This document shows, one piece after another, positions 1 through 5,968 of a stretch of 5,968 nt of DNA. Made by a program: the position numbers and the translations under genes. The stretch is from Mycoplasmataceae bacterium (GTDB lineage Bacteria > Bacillota_I > Bacilli_A > Mycoplasmatales > Hepatoplasmataceae), in the NCBI GenBank assembly GCA_013214765.1, contig JABSQD010000030.1, forward strand, positions 1 to 5,968, given 5' to 3'. Under the pieces are notes generated by a model. The model was not told the DNA's origin. It saw nothing but the letters and a program-made list of their open reading frames with translations, and did no database searches. The stretch's first letter is position 1. Each line of letters opens with the position of its first letter.

Positions 1-144
1 ATATTATAATATATTTAAACAAAATTAAAATATATTTAAATAATAAAATAATTATTAATAATTCACTAATTAATAATGCTACTAGTTTATTTTTAGATGC
101 GTCTATTCACAGCTTATTAGTTTATAGATTTAATTACTACATAT

Positions 145-432
145 TTAAAAATTAACTTCCCTAATGTTTTTAAAAACTATATCTTTTTGTTCTTTAACTT
201 CTAAATTATCATAATCTATCAATGTCTGAAAAATAACCCTATTCTTGAAGTATTGACTAACACAAAAAGAAACTTAAATGTCACAATCTTAATCTTAGGA
301 ATTAAGTTAGAATTCCTAAATGCTCCTAATGAGAATGGTTTCTTTTATTGCTCGATGAATTTCCTTGTTGTATTTCTTTAACAAAGATTTTTCATATAAA
401 TTTTGTTTAAGATAATACAAATAAATATATAA
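145..432 (-). pseudogene. Possible decayed coding remnant
   Basis: Two code-4 open stretches lie in the same minus-strand frame: 432-316 (38 codons, rich in Lys/Glu/Leu/Tyr) and 273-145 (42 codons plus TAA, with D-Y-D-N-L-E-V-K-E-Q). Five stop codons between 318 and 274 separate them, around the inverted repeat. Amino-acid make-up is protein-like, but I recognise no family and there is no start codon of note. It may be the tail of a degraded gene or chance in A/T-rich DNA. Confidence 0.25.
295..319. repeat. Perfect 9-bp inverted repeat
   Basis: TTAGGAATT (295-303) and AATTCCTAA (311-319) are exact reverse complements separated by 7 bases. No T run follows on either strand, so it is not a standard terminator. 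It falls exactly where the open reading on the minus strand is interrupted by stops. Confidence 0.5.
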
Positions 433-454
433 CTAAATTTATTTAGAATACGAT

Positions 455-2839
455 TTATAATTTATTCTTTTTAAAAGAATAAATATCTTTTAAGATATCT
501 ATCATATATTTTTCTCTTTCATTTATTTCATTAGTTCCTCATTCTTCTTTCATAAGAATCTTTTTTATATTTTCTATTTTTCTAAAATTAGGTCCAGTAT
601 CTTTTTTTATGTCTTTTATTTTATCGGAAAAATCTTTTTTTCCCATTTTAGAATTTATTTTGCTAAAAATAAGCATTAAATTTCCTAAACAATGTATTTG
701 TCCATCTTCTAATGTTTCCTTTTTAGATTGGGGATGAATATGTTCTATATTAATCTTTTTTACTTCTTTAAACAAACTAAAATTAGGAAGATCTTCCTCT
801 TCTTTGAATAATCATGAATTGGAGTTCATTTGAAAAAAATTCAATCTTAATAACAATATACTAATAAACTTAGACCCAGATTTATATGAGATGTCCCCGT
901 TTTTTCTTCATTTTTCAAACATTATTTCCTCATCAAAAATTTCTCTACCTCCTTGGTTATTTAAATATCCTTCGAAACAATTTAAAAAAATTTTAGTAAA
1001 CTCATCAAAAGAATAACTTTTCTTCTCATTTATTTTTGAAAATAAATCATTAAAATTTTGTCCCAACGAATAACCATATAGAGAATTTTGAGTGAAAATA
1101 TCAAATTTTTCTAAAAAGAACAATAACTTCCTCTTCTCTTGTCAACTATTATTGTTTTTGTATACTATATGTCAAACTATAGGAGACATAGAATGTTTGT
1201 TTAATAAAGTATTAAAGAAATCATAAAAATTACTGTCGCTGGATTTGATTTTCATTTCTTCTTCTAAAGTCATTGTTTTATATTCATCCACAAATTTTTT
1301 AAATGTAAAAATTTTCTCTTCCCAAGAAGTTATTTTCATTTTGTCTTTAAATCCCAATTTCTTAAATATTGATAAAAATTTTTGAGAATTAGAACCGAAA
1401 CGAATATCTCCTTTAGTTGAGTTAACAACTTCCAAAAAGATTACAAATCGAGAAAAATTCAAAGTTTCTTTTCCCCTTTTTTGGAATAAATCATCTATTG
1501 TGTCACTTGCTTTCTTTAAATATTTTGTTTTTTCTTTTTGATCTATAAAAGATAACAAAACTAATTTTAGAAAATCAAACTCTTTTAATTGTAATGAATT
1601 AGAATTAATTTTTTCAAAAAGAGATATATTTTTAAATCTCATTTTTTCTTTAATTACTATTTTGTTCAAAAGAACATTTTCTATTAAATTTAAATAAAAA
1701 GATTCGATAGATTTTTTATCTTCGAATTGAATTTTTACTTTATCTTTTAATTCTACTCAACGGTCTTCTATTTTGAAGTTTATTATTGTTTTATAAAAAC
1801 CATTCTTATCACTTATTTTTTCATTGGACTCAATTTCAAAAAAATCTATTATTTGTTCTATTTTTAGAATTATCAAAATTATGGTTGTTAATCTTTGTTG
1901 TCCGTCTAATATATAACTATCTAATTCAGATCCTGTTTTTTCTTTTTCGCTTCTTTCAATTAGAACACTCCCTATAAAAATAGGATGTTTTTCAATTGAT
2001 TTAATATCAGAAATTAATTGATTAATTTTTCCTTCTTCTCAATCATATTTTCTTTGGTAGAATGGTAGCTTGGGATTAGATTCTAAATCAAAAAAATCAT
2101 TTATATTAGTAATATTAGAATTTAAAGACTCTCCATGCTTTTCTTCTTTGCTTCCCCCTATTGTAGGATTCTTTTTTTTAGTTTTTAAATTTTTAAATAA
2201 ATCAAAATCATTCAAAAATTCAAATTTTAATTTAAATTTAAATTTTGCTTTATATTCATCATTTTTCTGAATATCTTCCAAAACATAAGTTTTTTTGAAT
2301 GGTTCAAAGTTATCCTCTTTATTTAAAAAGTATTTTTCTCCAAATATATTGAAAGTTACTAATCAAAAAAACAATTCATATTCTGATTTGAAATTCACAA
2401 TTTTTTTTATGTTTTTCATATTTTTTTGATAATATTCCCATTTTTCGTATCTATTTTTTCAAAATTTCTTCTTGACATCTACAAAATTTATTTCATATGA
2501 ATAAGAATCGTCTATTAATTTGTTCTCATTCTTGTCTTTTGATAATTCTTCTCCCTTTATTTTTAAAAAACCAAGAACTAATAAATATTTTATATTAGTT
2601 TTAGCTAATGTATTTATTTTTTTCTCATCATATTTTGATAAAAAATAAGAGATATCAGAGTCGTTCTCTGAAACAAGAAAATATTGTTTTTCTTTGAGTT
2701 TTACTCTAAATAAATGTCCCTTTTCAATTTCTTTCTCTGCTAATCAGTTTGAAAAATTATCTTTTATTTGGTTGAAATAATTAGATGGGATTTGTGCATT
2801 TATTTTGTGATTTTTAGTGTTTATTTTTATAAGCATCAT
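455..2839 (-). CDS. DUF262-DUF1524 (GmrSD/SspE/BrxU-like) nuclease with novel N-terminal region
   Basis: A 794-residue protein (code 4; ten of twelve Trp codons are TGA). Residues 1 to about 245 match nothing I recognise; they contain a K/F-alternating strand (199-208) and end in a charged linker (about 219-242). DUF262 follows: L-P-F-Y-Q-R-K-Y-D-W (258-267) and the hallmark D-G-Q-Q-R (312-316) after I-L, the NTPase/sensor core of this family. Residues about 330-690 are mostly helical-looking. The C-terminal DUF1524 HNH-type nuclease shows E-H-I-H-P-Q (699-704), H716-x-L-G-N-L (716-721) and Asn729, so the likely nuclease residues are present. Known relatives (GmrSD, BrxU, SspE) cleave or nick foreign DNA using nucleotide hydrolysis. 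Translation starts 7 bases after the methyltransferase stop (ATG-ATG, either Met possible; weak A-rich RBS), which suggests coupling. It is probably the restriction arm of a two-gene defence unit. DUF262 usually starts near the N-terminus, so the extension is unusual and may hold DNA specificity. Confidence 0.92.
460..484 (-). terminator. A/T-rich hairpin at the 3' end of the nuclease gene
   Basis: A 25-base near-perfect palindrome with up to 12 pairs (only one G-C) covers the last codons, just before the TAA at 455-457. A second 7-bp palindrome (483-498) lies immediately upstream. Neither is followed by a clean T run on the minus strand, so termination is only a possibility. Confidence 0.3.
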
Positions 2840-2846
2840 ATTATTA

Positions 2847-4100
2847 TTATATCTTTTTAAGAAACTCTTTAAAAATATTTTCAAGAACAGGAATTACAAT
2901 CGAATTTCCTGCCTGATGCCATAATTTAAATTTATTATAATGTTTGTTTGAAATTATTTTTTCTATATTTCTTTCTTTGTATCCCATCAATAACATGGAT
3001 TCTCTAGGTGTAATAAATCTATATTCTATATTTTCCACTTTTTCATTGGAAATATTTTTAGGTATTTTTTCAAAATTTCCGTTAAATATTTTCCCTATAT
3101 TAAAATGTAGCATTCCAGCATTATTTCATCTGTCTTGTCTTGTTGTTATAGTTCTGCAACTTTTAATAAAACTAGTTTCATTTTTATTATTGTATGTTAG
3201 CAAAATTTTTTCTGACGTATTGAACATCCTTTCTCTACTAAATGTTTTTCTAGGAGAAGCAGATAGAGATTCTTTTAGATATTTTTCATTTTCATATTTG
3301 TACCTTAAATAAAACCCTAATGGATTAGTTTTATTTTTTGAGTTGAATAAAATTTTATTCAGATCAAAACCTTCTTCAAAGTTAATTTTCGAGTTCAAAA
3401 TACTAACCGCAAAAGCCCTTCTTCTAGATTGGGGAATTCCAAAGTCTCTAGCATCCAATATTCCATCATATGTCGTATATCCCTTACTCTTCAAGATTTT
3501 TTTTCACTCGATATATTCTGATTTATATTTTTTACTAAAAAGATTAGAAACATTCTCCATGACTAACATCTTAGGGAGTTTTTCTTTATCAAGAATATCC
3601 ACTTCTTCGAGTATTCTTTCTATCTCTCAAAGCAAACCACTTCTAGTATTTCCTCCCTTTTTAAATCCCAAACCTTTACCCGCCGTAGATAAATCTTGAC
3701 ATGGAAAAGAGTAAGTTAAAAAATTTATTTTTTCTTCGATTACATCAGAACCTTTTACTTTAAAAATATTAGTAAGTATTTTATTGTTTTTATTAAAATT
3801 AAAAATACTTTTTAATATTTCAACTTCGTCACTCCTCCATTTTAAAAAATTTATGTCTTTTCCATTCCTGGAAAAATCATTTTCGTCAACTCATTTTCAA
3901 AACTCTTCCTCTCTTCCTCTTTCTATTTTATATATTGGATTGTATCCATTCAATAGAATGTAAGAATGTATTGAATATATATCTCATTCTGAAATAATTC
4001 TTGATTCAACATTTATGTTAAGCTTGTTTTTTATATTATTTAAAGCTGTATATTGACTTCCTATTCCCGCAAAAGCTTCAAATAATCTTATTTCTTTCAT
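2847..4100 (-). CDS. DNA (cytosine-5-)-methyltransferase, M.SssI-like core
   Basis: A 417-residue protein (code 4; six of eight Trp codons are TGA) that transfers a methyl group from S-adenosylmethionine to C5 of cytosine in DNA. Motif I is F-x-A-F-A-G-I-G (residues 7-14), motif IV S-F-P-C-Q with catalytic Cys134, motif VI E-N-V (182-184), motif VIII Q-S-R-R-R (224-228), motif IX T-P-R-E (364-367) and motif X A-G-N-S (397-400), in canonical order, so it should be active. The target-recognition region lies about 233-360. The I-to-VIII half closely resembles, from memory, the Spiroplasma CpG enzyme M.SssI (for example L-T-Y-S-F-P-C-Q-D-L-S and R-S-G-L-L-W-E-I-E-R), but the recognition region does not, so its target site is unknown. 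The start is fixed: motif I begins at residue 7 and no start codon precedes it before an in-frame TAA at 4119-4121. It is the first gene of an operon, ending 7 bases before the nuclease ATG. Confidence 0.95.
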
Positions 4101-4318
4101 ATATACAGTATAACAGAATTAATTTAAATAAAGAAATGTATTTTTCTTTTTTTCTATTTTTTATCTATTTCTATTAATGTTAATATTGTTTATATTTTGT
4201 TAAAAATTTCATTTATATATAAAATATACGATATCAAATTCATAACTAAAAAATAAATTAATATTCACATACTAAATTTAAAATTATATATATAAATATT
4301 TATTATTCTTATATTTCC
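4101..4318. other. Intergenic spacer between RCC1 gene and methyltransferase operon
   Basis: 218 bases of almost pure A/T. It holds the extended -10 promoter of the methyltransferase at its low-coordinate end. I see no GC-containing hairpin followed by a T run that would clearly terminate the RCC1 gene; only short A/T palindromes occur around 4280-4305. A 26-codon hydrophobic open frame (4190-4270, minus) is present but not convincing. Confidence 0.6.
4107..4115 (-). promoter_or_regulatory. Extended -10 promoter of the methyltransferase-nuclease operon, probably leaderless
   Basis: The minus strand reads TGTTATACT, a TGn extension plus TATACT (one mismatch to TATAAT). Exactly six bases separate it from the ATG at 4100. 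If the hexamer occupies -12 to -7, +1 is the A of the start codon, so the mRNA would have no leader. In agreement, there is no Shine-Dalgarno upstream. At 17-bp spacing the -35 is poor (TTCTTT, 4130-4135), as expected if the TG extension compensates. Confidence 0.6.
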
Positions 4319-5848
4319 CTATTTAAAAAATAATGATGATAAAGCCATAATAAACAATAATACTAAAGACATAATAAATATAATATTAACTACCAATAAT
4401 ATAATGTATGGAATAGGTTCATAAAAGGAAAATACAAGTAGTGTTGGAATGTTTCTATTTTCTTCATCGACTTGGCCTAGTTGTCCATATCTATTATATC
4501 CTCAAGTGTATAGTTCGTCTCCGTATCCATCATTATTTGTATCAATTATTGTTAATGAGTGTCAACCACCTAATGATGAAGTAATTATTTTTTTACCTGT
4601 AAGGGTTTTTACTTCACTCGGAATTAAAACGTTTTCATAATCACCAATACCAAGTCCTGATTCTCCAAAGGTACTGCTTCCTCAAGTAAAAAATTTATCT
4701 CCATAATTATCATCATTTGTATCGATTGTTACTGATGAATAATAGGATCCTAATGTTAAACTGATCATTTTTTCATTTACAAATTTTTTTACTTTAGTTG
4801 GATAGGTTTTATCAGAAGTACTATTTATTCCTAATTGTCCCACAGTATTACTTCCCCAAGTGTAAAGTTCGTATCCATACCCATTACCACTTGTGTCGAT
4901 GGTTACTGCTGAATGATTTTCACCTAATGATAAATTGGTTATTTTTTTATTTGTAAGAGTTTTTACTTCAGTTGGGGTATGTTTATTTATTGTAGTGCCA
5001 AGTCCTAGTTGTCCAGAACCATTAAGTCCTCAAGTATAAAGTTTGTCTCCATAATTATCACCATATCTTGTGTCAATTGTTACTGCTGAATGAAAGAATC
5101 CTAATGATAAATTAATTATTTTTTTATCTTCAAAGAAATCTACTGGAATTGGAGTGTTTACTTTATCAATTATGGAACTATCAAGACCTAATTGTCCACC
5201 TTGATTATTTCCTCAAATGTAAAGTTTGTCTCCATAATTATCACCATTTGTGTCAATTGTTACTGATGTATTCATTTGTCCTAATGATAGATTTATTATC
5301 TTTTTACCTTTTATAAAGTCAGAAGTTACTTCAGTTGGAATGTCTCTATTTTCTTCATCGCCATGACCTAGTTGTCCATAGTTATTCATTCCTCAAGTAT
5401 AAAGTTTGTCTCCGTATCCATCATTATTTGTATCAATGGTTACTGCAGAATGAAAACCTCCTAATTCTAAATTAATTATTTTCTTATTTTTTATAAAGTC
5501 AGAAGTTATTCTAGTTGGAATGTTTCTATTTGTTCTTTCACCAGTTAATGGATGATCAAATTTATGACCAAGTCCTAGTTGTCCATGGGTATTATTTCCT
5601 CAAGTATAAAGTTTGTCTCCATATCCATCATTATTTGTATCTAATGTCATTGCTGAATGCAAAACTCCTAATGAATGATTGATTATATTATATTTATTTA
5701 AATCATCATATCCAATATTTTTAAAGGAATGAAAATTATCTTTATTTGTATTTTTTAAATCAAATATTGGTAAATAAAATATTCCAATAATTAAAAATGT
5801 CATTATTGATGTAATTAAATATTTAATTTTTTTTATGTTCATTTTCAT
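4319..5848 (-). CDS. Membrane-tethered RCC1-repeat protein with Ca-loop-like insertions
   Basis: Read with TGA = Trp this is one open frame of 509 residues ending in TAG. Residues 1-9 are basic and about 10-29 are hydrophobic (signal peptide or signal anchor). From about residue 55 to 469 there are seven RCC1-type units, each with a Y-T-W-G core (Trp at 83, 152, 212, 273, 331, 389, 449) followed by a G-Q-L-G-type turn; spacing is 58-69 residues. Six of the seven Trp codons are TGA. Just before each W is a D-x-N-x-D-G-Y-G-D-like loop, as in FG-GAP/integrin or dockerin calcium sites; unit 5 has lost key acids. Residues about 481-503 form a second membrane segment, ending in Lys. Predicted: an extracellular seven-bladed propeller anchored at both ends. 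RCC1 folds usually bind proteins; no enzymatic residues are seen and the ligand is unknown. The first ATG is chosen; Met3 is an alternative. No clear Shine-Dalgarno is visible. Confidence 0.9.
4440..5665 (-). repeat. Tandem imperfect DNA repeats encoding the RCC1 blades
   Basis: Seven diverged tandem copies, with Trp-codon spacings of 207, 180, 183, 174, 174 and 180 nt, all in the same frame. The stretch encoding the acidic loop and the Y-T-W-G core is nearly the same at the DNA level in most copies. A longer near-match lies between about 4443-4510 and about 5335-5400 (end of blade 2 and end of blade 7, both encoding D-E-E-N-R then I-P-T). All spacings are multiples of three, so gain or loss of a unit would keep the frame. 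Confidence 0.85.
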
Positions 5849-5861
5849 AATTTATATATAA

Positions 5862-5870
5862 ATTATCACA
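5862..5870 (-). promoter_or_regulatory. Possible extended -10 box for the RCC1-repeat gene
   Basis: On the minus strand TGTGATAAT lies 13 bases before the ATG at 5848. It fits an extended -10 (TGn followed by GATAAT) and would give a leader of only a few bases. No good -35 is seen at 17 bases spacing. The region is so AT-rich that chance matches are common. Confidence 0.3.
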
Positions 5871-5968
5871 TATTAATATAATAATTTTATTTAAAATTTC
5901 ATAAACAAAATCTAAAAATTACTTTATGTAATTATTATTAAATATAATAATTTATATTAATTTAACTT

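Larger units (their letters stand above)
1..454. other. Gene-free left flank
   Basis: No intact gene on either strand. Bases 1-80 are almost only A/T. A short imperfect direct repeat (actagtttat at 81-90, attagtttat at 116-125) is present. The rest holds the possible coding remnant and the inverted repeat listed separately. I see no tRNA, rRNA, transposase or CRISPR repeat. Confidence 0.6.

Noticed and set aside
81..125. Short imperfect direct repeat as a possible attachment site
   Set aside because: Ten bases with one mismatch in A/T-rich sequence, with no integrase nearby.
1786..1977. 63-codon hydrophobic plus-strand open frame
   Set aside because: Antisense to the DUF262 motif region of the nuclease gene; shadow.
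455..2839. Reading the nuclease region as several separate small genes or a pseudogene
   Set aside because: All pieces lie in one frame joined only by TGA; the residue count matches across every junction and no TAA or TAG occurs inside.
2944..3312. 122-codon plus-strand open frame rich in Phe/Leu/Ser
   Set aside because: It lies wholly opposite the methyltransferase, whose motifs are clear; the hydrophobic make-up is the antisense shadow of Lys/Glu/Asn-rich coding DNA.
3343..3699. 118-codon plus-strand open frame
   Set aside because: Antisense to methyltransferase motifs IV-VIII; no start signal and no recognisable domain.
4190..4270. 26-codon hydrophobic minus-strand open frame in the spacer (code 4)
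   Set aside because: Too short in very A/T-rich DNA, no ribosome-binding site, and hydrophobic codons are expected by base composition alone.
4449..4640. 63-codon plus-strand open frame
   Set aside because: Antisense to the last RCC1 blades; shadow.
1..5968. tRNA, rRNA, riboswitch, CRISPR array or complete insertion sequence
   Set aside because: No cloverleaf-like GC stems, no regularly spaced identical repeats with unique spacers, and no transposase motifs were seen on either strand.

Overview
The window is very AT-rich, and its three genes all read on the minus strand. They become complete only when TGA is read as tryptophan (genetic code 4). By my reading the three proteins use 23 TGA and 5 TGG tryptophan codons. 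Several of the TGA codons lie inside conserved motifs, so they are sense codons and not mutations. This points to a mollicute (Mycoplasma, Spiroplasma, Mesoplasma or Entomoplasma type). Read with the standard code, every gene here looks like a string of broken pieces.

Layout in the direction of transcription (high to low coordinates): 5848-4319 encodes a 509-residue membrane-tethered protein with seven RCC1-type repeats, each carrying a D-x-N-x-D-G-x-x-D-like acidic loop. A 218-base spacer holds an extended -10 promoter placed so that the next gene would be translated from a leaderless mRNA. 4100-2847 encodes a 417-residue DNA cytosine-5 methyltransferase whose catalytic half resembles M.SssI. 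Seven bases later, 2839-455 encodes a 794-residue DUF262 + DUF1524 (GmrSD/SspE/BrxU-like) nuclease with an unrecognised N-terminal region of about 245 residues. The leftmost 454 bases hold no intact gene, only two short in-frame open fragments separated by stops and a perfect 9-bp inverted repeat.

The methyltransferase and the DUF262-DUF1524 protein almost certainly form one operon and probably one DNA-modification/restriction or anti-phage unit. The unusual point is the pairing. Characterised GmrSD-type enzymes attack modified DNA, whereas here the nuclease travels with a 5mC-writing enzyme, so its trigger must be compatible with the host's own methylation. The RCC1-repeat protein is transcribed the same way but has its own long spacer and looks like an independent surface protein.
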